Positions 23,201 through 31,092 of a stretch of 33,732 nucleotides of DNA are shown here, one piece after another. The stretch's first letter is position 1, and each line of letters starts with the position of its first letter. The notes under the pieces are model-generated. The model was not told the origin of the DNA. It did not search any database and was given only the letters and a program-made list of their open reading frames with translations. Location of the stretch: NCBI GenBank assembly GCA_013297825.1, contig JAAFIN010000020.1:1-33732 (forward strand). Direction: 5' to 3'. Origin of the DNA: Cytophagales bacterium. GTDB taxonomy: Bacteria; Bacteroidota; Bacteroidia; Cytophagales; Microscillaceae. The position numbers and the translations under genes were made by a program.

Positions 23201-23534
23201 GACCTATTTCAGAGCTTTGCAAAGTTACGCTTTCGCCACCAATTGCTGCATCACCACCACTTTTGAGTGCGTCCAGGTTGGTTTGGTATGCCTTTGTATA
23301 AATGCTTAATTTGCGTTTGAGTTCAGCCTCGCCACCATACACAAGTTGCGTGGTGAGGGAAATTTTCTCAATCGTTTTTTCATTTTCACGTGAAACCTCT
23401 ACTTTTGCCTGGTCTAATTGTGATTTTTGGTCATAATAATTTACATAGAAATAGTTAAAAATAACCAATCCAATATTGACAATAAAAAACAAGCGTACCC
23501 TTGTTTTGATGCTATTAAATGTAAATTTGAACAT
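20235..23534 (-). CDS. Membrane sensor with HAMP, GAF and four PAS domains, no kinase domain
   Basis: A 1099-aa protein. Helix 1 spans about 14-33 and helix 2 about 251-280, bracketing an extracytoplasmic region. That region contains a highly charged Lys/Glu/Asp stretch (about 155-200; repeats such as DPKKDPKKDKEKDKELKEKD). HAMP follows at about 280-335, then a GAF domain (about 390-535; GQGLLGQAILERDIIYLKDV), a coiled coil (535-610) and four PAS domains (about 612-725, 730-845, 855-975 and 995-1095), three joined by PAC-like DITDRK/DITQRK/NINRRK linkers. The protein ends inside the last PAS; no histidine kinase, cyclase or other output domain is seen. It may signal through a separate partner. 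ATG 23534 opens a short cytoplasmic tail before helix 1. Confidence 0.88.
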   Translation of the reverse strand: MFKFTFNSIKTRVRLFFIVNIGLVIFNYFYVNYYDQKSQLDQAKVEVSRENEKTIEKISLTTQLVYGGEAELKRKLSIYTKAYQTNLDALKSGGDAAIGGESVTLQSSEIGQREIKSLEFAWAELNANIKIIIDKKLKIDSLVSTSKADSIARAKDRIEKELKEKKEQKEDPKKDPKKDKEKDKELKEKDKKERELKDADEANESLQLYQETNPEIQKAYFSAQSALDEVLTKNKELTSVFKTNYEETNQFLASVIFITFMLNLLVLLVGTFVIGTYFITPLKKISESAEKVANGDVNINTDYRRKDEIGEVSGSLSLIVNSFKQYADFAQNIGQGKFDTPFTLKSEQDALGTALQAMRENLRRIDDEDNKRNWSNEGFTLFAGILRNNEQNFEEFSYQIISNLVKYLEANQGGIFLLIKENEEEYLELKASFAYNKRKYEEKKVAVGQGLLGQAILERDIIYLKDVPQEYLHITSGLGKATPKCLLIAPLQTNDEVFGAVEIASFQDMEEHQIKFIERLSENIASSIASVRNNENNKKLLDEAKFSQEQMFAQEEQRRQNMEELAATQEIMEKDRRQLQEYKENLEREVESRTAMIRDQEKVLENTLSQLQGIIDSSRAGIVALNRNFEVVAANRQVRELVRTIRNAEFSLGDYWLNTFQDEEKRNRAKVLWERAFSGVHFSQEDSYVVENQVRRWYEFSYSPIFNENKEIMGASMFVRDITDRKRELKHIELNAHILDNSSNEVYVFDANTFKYTIVNEKARQNLGYTIEELHKLTPYEIEPLYTRESFAERIKPLQKGEMNFLILETTHYRKDGSSYNVELNLQYFEDEETPLFAAIAQDITQRKQNEKQLNDAISRFDLATQATKDGLWEMNVMPNDPVNPDNPVWFSPRFSELLGFDEDDFLGKLDSWASRLHPEDREKVLRNLYNHITDKTGETPFEVEFRIANRLQEFLWFSATAETQRDIDGVPVKIAGSIRNINRRKKAEEELLEQNAVVSAIFNASNNSIISVDTEGKILSANPATYNMFGYHYPDLVGKSLYKLLTNKQLEVQHLVDTTTQAHGVKSDNTTFEMEMSVSESNVNTRKVYAIIIRYVKS

Positions 23535-23547
23535 ACTTTATAATTTG

Positions 23548-23580
23548 AAAGCCCCCTAACCCCCAAAGGGGGAATTTTTT
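23548..23580. repeat. GC-rich palindromic repeat upstream of the PAS sensor
   Basis: AAAGCCCCCTAACCCCCAAA followed by GGGGGAATTTTTT; the same family as 5262-5330. It lies 14 bp upstream of the sensor's start codon. Confidence 0.85.
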
Positions 23581-23668
23581 ATATTTTTCTTCTTTTAAAT
23601 TTTAAATACTAATAAATTTGTGCCAAAAATGATTTTAATGATAATATTTTTTATTTAATCTTTGGTTC

Positions 23669-23701
23669 AACGCTTGGAGGGTTTCAAACCGTCCAAACGT
23701 T
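23669..23701. other. Hairpin between divergent genes
   Basis: AACGCTTGGAGGGTTT and AAACCGTCCAAACGTT pair with 2 mismatches in 16 and a very short loop. It lies between the minus-strand sensor and the plus-strand NamZ-like gene. A short AT-rich stretch without genes surrounds it. Function unknown. Confidence 0.6.
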
Positions 23702-23807
23702 TTACTAACTTTTCATTTTAAATTTTCACAAATATTTTCCCAAATTAAGCACATTTTTTGCAAAATTTTCTTTTTAAATTATTTTTATTCATTTTTTATT
23801 TTTCTGT

Positions 23808-25226
23808 ATGCAATTTTTTACTAAAAAATTTTATTTATACTTATTTTTATTTTCTACTTTTTTAATAATTTTATTTTTATTTTTTAATAATTTTACAAAT
23901 ATTTTTTTAAAAAATGAAAAAATAAATACTTTTTATGCTGAAAAAAATAATGTAATTTTAGTTAAAAATAATTTGTTTGATGAGGACACCAAACAAGGGG
24001 GAGGGGGAAGTTTAAAAGCCCTCCCCTCTGGGAGTTCCCCCTTTGGGGGCAGGGGGCTTGGTTTGGGTGGGGTTGTCGTTGGTGCAGAAAATCTAGAAAA
24101 ATATCTCCCTTTATTAAAAAATAAAAAAATTGCCCTTGTGGTTAATCACACCGCTTTGGTAGGAAAAACGCATCTTGTTGATACGTTACTTAGTTATAGC
24201 GTTGATATTATAAAAATATTTGTGCCTGAACACGGTTTTAGGGGCGAAGCTGATGCAGGCGAAAAAGTTGCTAATACCATAGACCAAAAAACGAAAATTC
24301 CGCTTATTTCGCTTTATGGAAAACAAAAAAAACCAACCAAAAAACAGCTTGAAGATGTGGATTTGGTCATTTTTGATATTCAAGACGTGGGAGCAAGATT
24401 TTACACGTATATAAGTACGCTACATTACATAATGGAAGCCTGTGCTGAAAATAACAAAAATCTTCTTGTCCTTGACCGACCTAATCCTCGCGGGGACGAG
24501 ATTATGGGCAATATTCGCAAAAAAAGTTCTTTTGTGGCACTGCACCCTATTCCGATTATTCACGGATTAACTGTAGGTGAGCTTGCCCAAATGATAAATG
24601 GCGAAAAATGGCTTGGGAAAAATCTTATTTGTAATTTACAAGTAATTAAAAACGAAAATTATACACATCAATCGCAATATGTGTTACCTGTTCGTCCTTC
24701 GCCTAATCTTCCTAATCAACTTGTAATAATGTTATATCCTTCGTTGTGCTTTTTTGAGGGGACAAATGTAAGCGTAGGGCGTGGCACAGATACGCCTTTT
24801 GAGGTGATTGGTGTGCCTTTTGAGTGGGGAAAAGAGGTAAAAGGCGAATATAAAATTAGTTTTATGCCTATTGAAAAATTTGGGGCAAAAAACCCAATGC
24901 ACAAAGGAAAAACCTGTTTTGGGATAAATATTAGCAATAATTTTTTAATAGATAAAATGGATAAAGACCCCAGAATTAAGCCAATGAATAAAAATCGTTA
25001 TTTTAAAATCCCTTTTTCGTTGGAATATCTTTTAGAATTTTATAAAAAATGTCCTCAAAAAGACAAAAAAATATTTTTTAATAAATTTTTTGATACCTTA
25101 GTAGGTGATACTTTGTTGAGAACGCAGATTGTAAAGGGTTTTTCAGAAAAACAAATCAAAAAATCGTGGGAAAAAGAGCTGGAAAAATATAAAATTATGC
25201 GGAAGAAATATTTGTTGTATGAGTAG
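23808..25226 (+). CDS. DUF1343 / NamZ-like exo-beta-N-acetylmuramidase
   Basis: A 472-aa protein with an N-terminal signal or anchor (about residues 8-33). The DUF1343 core starts at about residue 95: KKIALVVNHTALVG, KIFVPEHGFRGEADAGEKV, DVDLVIFDIQDVGARFYTYI, LVLDRPNPRGDE and FEGTNVSVGRGTDTPFEVIG. From knowledge of Bacillus NamZ (YbbC, GH171), the family releases MurNAc from peptidoglycan ends. The protein would act in the periplasm on wall fragments; no other MurNAc recycling gene is adjacent. Residues about 63-90 (rich in Gly, Pro, Ser, Leu) are encoded by an inserted GC-rich palindrome between anchor and domain, in a linker that likely tolerates it. Confidence 0.88.
   Translation: MQFFTKKFYLYLFLFSTFLIILFLFFNNFTNIFLKNEKINTFYAEKNNVILVKNNLFDEDTKQGGGGSLKALPSGSSPFGGRGLGLGGVVVGAENLEKYLPLLKNKKIALVVNHTALVGKTHLVDTLLSYSVDIIKIFVPEHGFRGEADAGEKVANTIDQKTKIPLISLYGKQKKPTKKQLEDVDLVIFDIQDVGARFYTYISTLHYIMEACAENNKNLLVLDRPNPRGDEIMGNIRKKSSFVALHPIPIIHGLTVGELAQMINGEKWLGKNLICNLQVIKNENYTHQSQYVLPVRPSPNLPNQLVIMLYPSLCFFEGTNVSVGRGTDTPFEVIGVPFEWGKEVKGEYKISFMPIEKFGAKNPMHKGKTCFGINISNNFLIDKMDKDPRIKPMNKNRYFKIPFSLEYLLEFYKKCPQKDKKIFFNKFFDTLVGDTLLRTQIVKGFSEKQIKKSWEKELEKYKIMRKKYLLYE
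23997..24060. repeat. GC-rich palindromic repeat inside the NamZ-like gene
   Basis: A GGGGGAGGGGGAAG stretch, CCTCCCCTCTGGGAG and CCCCCTTTGGGGGCAGGGGG form an imperfect palindrome inside coding sequence, keeping the frame. It encodes about residues 64-85. Confidence 0.88.
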
Positions 25227-25320
25227 GGAGAAAGGTGTCAGGAGAAAGGTGTCAGGTGAAAGGTGAAAGGTGAAAGGTGAAAGGTGAAAGGTGAAAGGTG
25301 AAAGGTGAAAGGTGAAAGGT
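25227..25320 (+). repeat. Heptamer array (GGTGAAA type), 9 perfect copies
   Basis: GGTGAAA repeats nine times without error from 25255 to 25317, then decays. The preceding 25227-25254 carries variant units (GGAGAAA, GGTGTCA). It starts right after the NamZ-like stop and reads outward. AT-rich sequence without genes follows to 25569, apart from the promoter-like box. Confidence 0.97.
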
Positions 25321-25437
25321 AAAGAAATAATAAATTAAATAAAGAAGATTTTTATTTAGATATTAAAAATAAATTTTTTAAGTATTTCAAAAAATAAATT
25401 TTTATTGAAAATAATTTTGAAATTAGTAGGTTTTTTT

Positions 25438-25445
25438 TATTTTTG
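25438..25445 (+). promoter_or_regulatory. Probable -7 box TATTTTTG for the SpoIIE gene
   Basis: TATTTTTG with TTTG 18 bp upstream (25416-25419), spacing close to the Bacteroidetes -33/-7 arrangement. The start codon is 124 bp downstream. Confidence 0.55.
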
Positions 25446-25569
25446 CATAAATTTTGAAATCAAATTTTTGAAAAATACGTAATTCTGTAAAAAATTCTAC
25501 AAAAAAAATATATCATTTTTAAATTTATTTATCCCAGCTTAGACTTTCTATTTTTGAAAATAATTTTTT

Positions 25570-28500
25570 ATGCACGCAAAAAATAGATATTTCTGCACAA
25601 AATTCAAGCATTTTTTGCTTTTGATGATTGTATTTTTTTTAGCAAAAACTCATATTTTTGCTCAACAAGATTTGCGTTATATTGACCCCAAAAAACAACT
25701 TACACAATATATATTAGAACATTGGACTTCTGAAAAAGGGCTTCCTTCCAACAATATACGCAGATTAACCACTACACAAGATGGTTTTTTGTGGTTGTCA
25801 GGTTTTGACGGTCTTACCAATTTTGAAGGGGTACGTTTTACAAATTTTAATAAAAAAAACACAAAAAGCCTACAAAATAATGCAACTTACAGCATCAGCG
25901 AAGCCCCAAATGGCACACTTTGGGTTGCAACTGATGGAAGTGGTTTGTATGCCTACCAAAAAGGAAAATTGGAATATAAATTATATGAAAAAGAATTTGT
26001 AGGTGGCGTTTTTGCAGAAGAAAATAACAAAATTTGGGTTTCTGTACGTAACAAAGGGCTTTTTATTTATAACCCTGAAACCCAAGAACAACAAAAAATT
26101 AACCACGAAATCCTCGCCAACACCCTTACATTTAATATTAGAAAAGATAAATTAGGAAATTATTGGTTTTGCACAGAAGGAAAAGGTATTTTGAAACAAG
26201 ATAAAAATGGAGAATACACGCTTTATAACAAAAAAAATGGATTACCTTCTGACAATGGCATAGAAATTTATTTGGATACTTTTGGCAATATTTGGGCTGG
26301 CACCACAAAAGGCTGTGCGGTTTTTAATGAAAAAACCAAAAAATTTGATTTTATAAAAGAAATTGAAGACAATGCAGTATATAAAATATTGCAAGATGCT
26401 TCTGGAAGTCATTGGTTTGCTACGTCAAATGGTCTTTACAGAAAAAATGCCATTACCAAAAAAATTGAACAGTTCCCTGTATCACCTGAACGTCCTGTAA
26501 CCAATGTAAATGACATAGCATTTGACAAAGAAGGAAGTCTTTGGATAGGCACTTATAGGCACGGATTATTTCGCCTCAAAGAAGGAAAATTTACAAATTA
26601 TACCTACCAAGATGGACTTTCTACCTTAGCGGTTGGGTCTATTTGTGAGGTAAAAAAAGGTGTTTTTTGGGTGGGAATGAATGATGGTATTATCAATATC
26701 ATTGACCAAAATCAAAATAATAAAATCACAAAATATATTCCGCAAACACCCCTTGCAGAATGGCGTGTGTATAATATCAATACTGACCAAGAGCAAAATA
26801 TTTGGATATGCACTTTTAGAGGGCTTATCAAAGTAACCCCACAAGGACAGGAGTTTTTTTTTAATGAAAAAAATGGGTTGCCTGATGATGGTGTAAGGGT
26901 AATGTGTGATGACAAAAAAGGAAATATTTGGGTAGGGACAAGGCGTGAAGGGGTTATAAAATTGGATAAATTTGGTAAAATTCTTAAAAAATTTAATAAA
27001 AAAAATGGATTAAGTTCTAATTTTATTATGTCCCTCAAAGAAGATGCACAAGGCAATATGATTGTTGGGACAAATGATGCAAGCATCAATATTATTAAAC
27101 CCAATGAAAAAATAGAAATTATCACAGGTCTTGAGAAAAAAGTGATTTTTTCTACACATATTGATAGCCAAAATACCATTTGGGTAGCTACTAATGAAGG
27201 TATTGTTATTATAAAAGATAAAAATGTAACTTTGCTTGGCAACAAAGAAGGACTTTTTAATGATGCAATTTTTGATATTGTGGAAGATAACAATGGACAA
27301 ATTTGGATTCCAAATAGCAAAGGCGTTATCAAAATCCTTAAAAAAGAAATAGAAGATTATATTGCAAATCCTGGAAGCAAACCAAATAATAAACTGCATT
27401 GGGTAATTTATGATACCCATGATGGTATGAAAAATGAAGACTGCACAGGTGCTGCACATTCTATTATTGCCCAAAATGGAAATATTTGGATTCCTACCAA
27501 TGGCGGTTTGTTGGTTATTGACCCAAAAAACATTCCCATAAATCATTTAAAACCTGAAATAAAAATCAATCAACTGTTTGTAGATGGTATTTCTATTGAT
27601 ATTCACCAACCAAAAATTTATATAAAACCCAACCAACGTAGATACGTATTTGATTACAGTGCTTTGAGCCTTTTAGCGTCTGAAAAAGTGCGTTTTAAAT
27701 ATAAATTGGAAGGTTTTGATGATGATTGGACTGATGCAGGAAGTATCAGAGAAGCTATTTATACCAATTTGCCCGCAGGCACCTATAAATTTAGGGTAAT
27801 TGGCTGCAATAATGATGGTGTTTGGAATGATGTGGGTGATAGCATTACATTGGTAAAAGAACCACACCCTTTGGAAACTTGGTGGGCAATTTCGCTTTTA
27901 ATTGTGCTTGTTGCAACTATTATTTGGCTTGGTGTGCGTTGGCGATTATATACTTTGCACCAACGTAGCATTAAATTGGAACAAATTGTAGAAAATAAAA
28001 CAAAAGAAATTTCTGAAAAAAATAATGAACTTGAAAAACAATACAAAGAAACACATCAATTAAAAGAACTCGCAGAGAAGCGAAATGATAGCATTATCCA
28101 AAGTATCAATTATGCCAAACGCATACAAGATGCTATGTTGCCTGATTTGGCTTTTATTACAAAAAATTTTAAAGAAAATTTTGTGTTTTTTCAGCCACGT
28201 GATATTGTTTCAGGAGATTTTTATTGGTTTGATACCATTGATGACAAAAAAATATTTTCGGTGGCAGACTGCACAGGACACGGTGTTCCTGGTGCATTTA
28301 TGAGTATGATAGGCAATGACTGCCTCAATGAAATCGTCCAATTTCGCAAAATAACTGATACAAGTGAAATTTTGGCAAGTCTTCACCAACACATCAATTA
28401 CACCCTCCAACAACAGGATAATCTTAATCGTGATGGTATGGATATGGTGCTTTGTGTATGGCAAGAACAAACACGTATGTTGCAGTTTTCAGGGGCTAAA

Positions 28501-28845
28501 AATTCCTTATATTATGTTACAGATAATCAATTTTTTGAACTAAAAGGAAGCAAACACCCCGTAGGAGGGCTTTATAAAGTGCAAGAAAAAAATCGTGAAT
28601 ATGAAGTGCATAACGTGCATCTTCCTAATGATACGTGGGTGTATTTGTGCAGTGATGGTTACCAAGACCAATTTAGTAAAGAAAATCACAAAAAATTTTC
28701 ACGCCAAAAACTCAGAGATTTACTTTTTGAAATTTATAAACTTTCCCCTGAACAACAAAAAGAAAAATTGTATCAAATTACAATGGAATGGCGTGGAACT
28801 GAGGAACAAATAGATGATATCTTAATAATGGGGATAAAACTTTAA
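25570..28845 (+). CDS. Two-component-propeller sensor with SpoIIE-type phosphatase
   Basis: A 1091-aa protein. A signal peptide covers about 1-32 (ending IFA-QQ). A periplasmic beta-propeller of two-component-regulator repeats follows (recurring GLPSNNI, DGFLWLSGFDGL, GNIWVGT, GLSSNFI blocks, about 45-650), then a Y_Y_Y domain (about 690-765) and one membrane helix (about 769-790). A coiled coil (795-840) leads to a PPM/SpoIIE phosphatase domain. Its metal sites are DIVSGDFYWF (about 877), DCTGHGVPGAF (about 899), DGMDMVLC (about 954), CSDGYQDQF (about 1027) and the final DDILIMG. It senses an external signal and probably dephosphorylates a cytoplasmic protein such as an anti-sigma-factor antagonist. 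No such partner lies beside it. Confidence 0.92.
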   Translation: MHAKNRYFCTKFKHFLLLMIVFFLAKTHIFAQQDLRYIDPKKQLTQYILEHWTSEKGLPSNNIRRLTTTQDGFLWLSGFDGLTNFEGVRFTNFNKKNTKSLQNNATYSISEAPNGTLWVATDGSGLYAYQKGKLEYKLYEKEFVGGVFAEENNKIWVSVRNKGLFIYNPETQEQQKINHEILANTLTFNIRKDKLGNYWFCTEGKGILKQDKNGEYTLYNKKNGLPSDNGIEIYLDTFGNIWAGTTKGCAVFNEKTKKFDFIKEIEDNAVYKILQDASGSHWFATSNGLYRKNAITKKIEQFPVSPERPVTNVNDIAFDKEGSLWIGTYRHGLFRLKEGKFTNYTYQDGLSTLAVGSICEVKKGVFWVGMNDGIINIIDQNQNNKITKYIPQTPLAEWRVYNINTDQEQNIWICTFRGLIKVTPQGQEFFFNEKNGLPDDGVRVMCDDKKGNIWVGTRREGVIKLDKFGKILKKFNKKNGLSSNFIMSLKEDAQGNMIVGTNDASINIIKPNEKIEIITGLEKKVIFSTHIDSQNTIWVATNEGIVIIKDKNVTLLGNKEGLFNDAIFDIVEDNNGQIWIPNSKGVIKILKKEIEDYIANPGSKPNNKLHWVIYDTHDGMKNEDCTGAAHSIIAQNGNIWIPTNGGLLVIDPKNIPINHLKPEIKINQLFVDGISIDIHQPKIYIKPNQRRYVFDYSALSLLASEKVRFKYKLEGFDDDWTDAGSIREAIYTNLPAGTYKFRVIGCNNDGVWNDVGDSITLVKEPHPLETWWAISLLIVLVATIIWLGVRWRLYTLHQRSIKLEQIVENKTKEISEKNNELEKQYKETHQLKELAEKRNDSIIQSINYAKRIQDAMLPDLAFITKNFKENFVFFQPRDIVSGDFYWFDTIDDKKIFSVADCTGHGVPGAFMSMIGNDCLNEIVQFRKITDTSEILASLHQHINYTLQQQDNLNRDGMDMVLCVWQEQTRMLQFSGAKNSLYYVTDNQFFELKGSKHPVGGLYKVQEKNREYEVHNVHLPNDTWVYLCSDGYQDQFSKENHKKFSRQKLRDLLFEIYKLSPEQQKEKLYQITMEWRGTEEQIDDILIMGIKL

Positions 28846-28850
28846 ATAAT

Positions 28851-28960
28851 GTTGAATGGTAAATGGTAAATTGTGAATGAAACAGCCATTTTTCAATGGT
28901 AAATGATAAATGTTGAATGATAAATGGAACAGCCATTTCTTTAATGTTAAATTTTGAATG
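28851..28960 (+). repeat. Compound heptamer array with two ACAGCCA tags
   Basis: Blocks of AATGTTG-AATGGTA-AATGGTA-AATTGTG and AATGGTA-AATGATA-AATGTTG-AATGATA end in AATGAAACAGCCA and AATGGAACAGCCA; a third decayed block follows. It starts 5 bp after the SpoIIE gene stop. Confidence 0.93.
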
Positions 28961-29000
28961 AAAAATTTAAAAATCACAAAAAATAATTTACAATAAAGAT

Positions 29001-29047
29001 TATTCCATTCACAATTCACCATTTACAATTCATCATTTACCATTTAC
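29001..29047 (-). repeat. Heptamer array facing 28851-28960
   Basis: AATGGTA/AATGATG/AATTGTA/AATGGTG/AATTGTG units on the minus strand, reading outward from the ceramidase-like gene and complementary in type to the array on the other side. Confidence 0.88.
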
Positions 29048-29068
29048 ACAATCCATAATTACTAAAAA

Positions 29069-29728
29069 ATGTTATTACAAATCTTTCTTATGCCTGATGG
29101 GGGTGGTTTTTATGCAGAAACTAATCCTCATCATTGGATTGTTGAGCCTTACAATGCAATTTCTTCGCTGACATTCTTTTTGCCCATTATTTTTTATTTG
29201 TATAGATTACAAGGTAAATATCAAAAACATTTTGTTATTACTGCATCATTGCCTTTGTTATTTTTGAATGGATTAGGAAGTACATTATTTCACGCTTTTC
29301 GTAACAATATTGTGTGGCTTGCGTTAGATGTTGCTCCTATTTTGGTGTTGATGTTGTGGTTGAGTGTTGATTTTTGGCGAAAATTATTAGGGAATATTTG
29401 GAAAGCCTTAGTTGTATTATTGGGTTTTGTGGGATTACATTTGATTTCTTTTTATGCTTTAAATCGTGGTTTGGATATCAATTTAGGGTATTTTCTTAGA
29501 GGAACAATGCTTTTTTTACCAATGGTTTTGATACTTCATCGCAGAAATTATAAAAATGCTGGTTGGTTAATTTTTGGTGTTTTATTTTTTATATTGGCTT
29601 TATTTTTTAGGGGAATTGACAAAAAAGTAACGCATATTTTGGCAATGGGTTCACATTTTTTGTGGCATATTAGCACCGTAATAGGTGTTTTTTTGATAAG
29701 CGAATATATTTATAGGGAAAATGAATAG
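29069..29728 (+). CDS. Ceramidase-like CREST superfamily membrane protein
   Basis: A 219-aa integral membrane protein with about seven helices. The CREST (alkaline ceramidase/PAQR) polar residues are present: VEPYNAISSLTFFLP (Glu26, Asn29), GLGSTLFHAF (Ser71, His75), LALDVAPI (Asp87) and GSHFLWHIST (His196, His200). In characterised members these residues bind zinc and hydrolyse amide bonds of ceramide. Sphingolipid-making Bacteroidota could use such an enzyme, but no sphingolipid gene is near, so the substrate is inference. It lies alone, with a heptamer array upstream and a bidirectional terminator downstream. ATG 29069 places a short periplasmic or cytosolic tail before the first motif. 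Confidence 0.83.
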   Translation: MLLQIFLMPDGGGFYAETNPHHWIVEPYNAISSLTFFLPIIFYLYRLQGKYQKHFVITASLPLLFLNGLGSTLFHAFRNNIVWLALDVAPILVLMLWLSVDFWRKLLGNIWKALVVLLGFVGLHLISFYALNRGLDINLGYFLRGTMLFLPMVLILHRRNYKNAGWLIFGVLFFILALFFRGIDKKVTHILAMGSHFLWHISTVIGVFLISEYIYRENE

Positions 29729-29901
29729 ATAATAGTTTTTGTTGGATTATCTAAAATTTTAATTTCTGTCTTTTTTTAGCATTAAAAAAATATTTGAATG
29801 TAAAAATAAATAGCACAAAACACCTTTATAAAAATCTAATACCCTTCATAATTTCTAATGTTTACGTGCATTTTTTTTGCTTGGCAACACCAACATAAAA
29901 T

Positions 29902-29938
29902 AAAAAAATGCTTTATTTACAAAATAAAGCATTTTTTT
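29902..29938. terminator. Bidirectional intrinsic terminator
   Basis: AAAAAAATGCTTTAT and ATAAAGCATTTTTTT pair perfectly around a short TTACAAA loop, with T-runs on both strands. It lies between the ceramidase-like (+) and GyrI-like (-) genes. The AT-rich stretch 29729-29901 shows nothing else. Confidence 0.92.
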
Positions 29939-29950
29939 GTGTAAAATGAC

Positions 29951-30412
29951 TTATTCAATAGATAGAAAAATATCTACTTCTGCATTTTCAGGTTTTTGTG
30001 ATTTTTCACCATACACTTCAATATCAGCGATAAATGTGCGGTTTAAATTGGTATCATTCCAAATTTTTACCCATTCCTCAAAAACCATTCCTTTCAAAAG
30101 ATTACCTTTTGCAATACGTTTTGTGTAGGTAGTTTCTTCAAAAGTTTTACCTATAAAACCCTCTGGAATATTATCCAAATTTTGGACTTTGCACCCCAAA
30201 ACCGTTGTATAAGGCTTTGTATGGTCTTTTTCGTATTCTGTATAAATGCAATAAATGGCATTATCCATTTTTTGAGGGATTTGTTCTGCGATTTTTTGGG
30301 TCATAAATCTATGCCACAACGCAGGAATATCAATACTTGCCTGTCCATTTTCATTGGTTGTTCTTACAGAAATACCAATTATGCTGAATTTTTCAATTTT
30401 TTGAGGATTCAT
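29951..30412 (-). CDS. GyrI-like effector-binding domain protein
   Basis: A 153-aa stand-alone effector-binding (GyrI/AraC-E type) domain. The family's pattern is visible: FSIIGISVRTTNENGQASIDIPALWHRFM at the N-terminus, IYCIYTEYEKDHTKPYTTVLGCKV in the middle, and a conserved ending FIADIEVYGEKSQKPENAEVDIFLSI. Such domains bind small hydrophobic or cationic ligands; stand-alone ones may sequester toxins or report ligands. It lies 21 bp after the hypothetical gene and is probably co-transcribed with it from the promoter near 31093, under YafY-type control. Cytoplasmic; no DNA-binding domain is attached. Confidence 0.87.
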   Translation of the reverse strand: MNPQKIEKFSIIGISVRTTNENGQASIDIPALWHRFMTQKIAEQIPQKMDNAIYCIYTEYEKDHTKPYTTVLGCKVQNLDNIPEGFIGKTFEETTYTKRIAKGNLLKGMVFEEWVKIWNDTNLNRTFIADIEVYGEKSQKPENAEVDIFLSIE

Positions 30413-30433
30413 TTTTTTATAATTTATGTTTTT

Positions 30434-31066
30434 TTAAGCCACCAAATACCAAAAATCAACCTCCAAAGTTTCTAAATTTGCCAAATCAAGCAATATTTTT
30501 GCGTGTGGATTTTCAGCATACCCAAAACATTCCTGTTTTGTTTTTGCGTAGGTTTTGCCTATGGTAATTTCTGAAAATTTTTTATTTTCAACATTTCCTA
30601 CAAAATGCCCCAAATGATTATCAAATGTATTGAGATAATATTTTTCTGTGTCATTGGAGGCGTTAATGAATGAGTTAATGCTTGTATTTTCTTCTTTCAA
30701 AAAGAAAGTACCACATTTTACACAAGCAAAATTTTGAGGAACAGAAAAATCATTTTTAAAAATTTCGTGAAATTCCATTTTCACGCTTTCCATTTCTATC
30801 AATTCCATAAAATCCATTGCTTCTTGCATAGAAGGCACATTTTCGTGCAAAAGGTTCATTGCTTCCCTGTTTTCCACAAAAAGAACATTGGCATATTCAT
30901 TCTTAAAATTACGCACCAAACAATGAGAAATAATGCCTTTTTGTTTGGATAATGCAGTTTCAAAATTTAAAACTGCGTTCATAAGTTGGTCATCACTAAC
31001 GGTTTCTTTCTTTTTGAAACTCGTAAATTCCAGTATTTTTGCAAAATTGTTGTTTAATCTTATCAT
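30434..31066 (-). CDS. Hypothetical protein, first gene of the YafY-controlled pair
   Basis: A 210-aa cytoplasmic protein that I do not firmly recognise. The N-terminal half (about 1-115) could be a dimeric alpha/beta-barrel (ABM-like) fold: LEFTSFKKKETVSDDQLMNAVLNFETALSKQKGI then SHCLVRNFKNEYANVLFVENREAMNLL. The middle holds FACVKCGTFF, a lone Cys-x-x-Cys. The C-terminal part (HLGHFVGNVENK... to VDFWYLVA) is of no known type. Start ATG at 31066 lies 27 bp from the -7 box TATTTTTG (31100-31093) and downstream of the TTGACA-N6-TGTCAA palindrome. Its pairing with a GyrI-like protein and a WYL regulator suggests a ligand-responsive function. Confidence 0.72.
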   Translation of the reverse strand: MIRLNNNFAKILEFTSFKKKETVSDDQLMNAVLNFETALSKQKGIISHCLVRNFKNEYANVLFVENREAMNLLHENVPSMQEAMDFMELIEMESVKMEFHEIFKNDFSVPQNFACVKCGTFFLKEENTSINSFINASNDTEKYYLNTFDNHLGHFVGNVENKKFSEITIGKTYAKTKQECFGYAENPHAKILLDLANLETLEVDFWYLVA

Positions 31067-31092
31067 TTTTTATGATTTTAGTTAATGTTCTG

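Noticed and set aside
22853-23202. Lys-rich or Ser/Phe-rich frames opposite or offset from the sensor's charged segment
   Set aside because: They are other-frame readings of the low-complexity K/E-rich coding repeat.
25227-25320. Possible CRISPR array at the GGTGAAA repeats
   Set aside because: Units are 7 bp with no spacers and no cas genes nearby.
26712-27546. Long minus-strand frames (206 and 178 aa) inside the SpoIIE gene
   Set aside because: They are antisense to a strongly supported coding region and have no recognisable domain; long antisense frames are expected opposite Asn/Lys-rich AT-rich genes.
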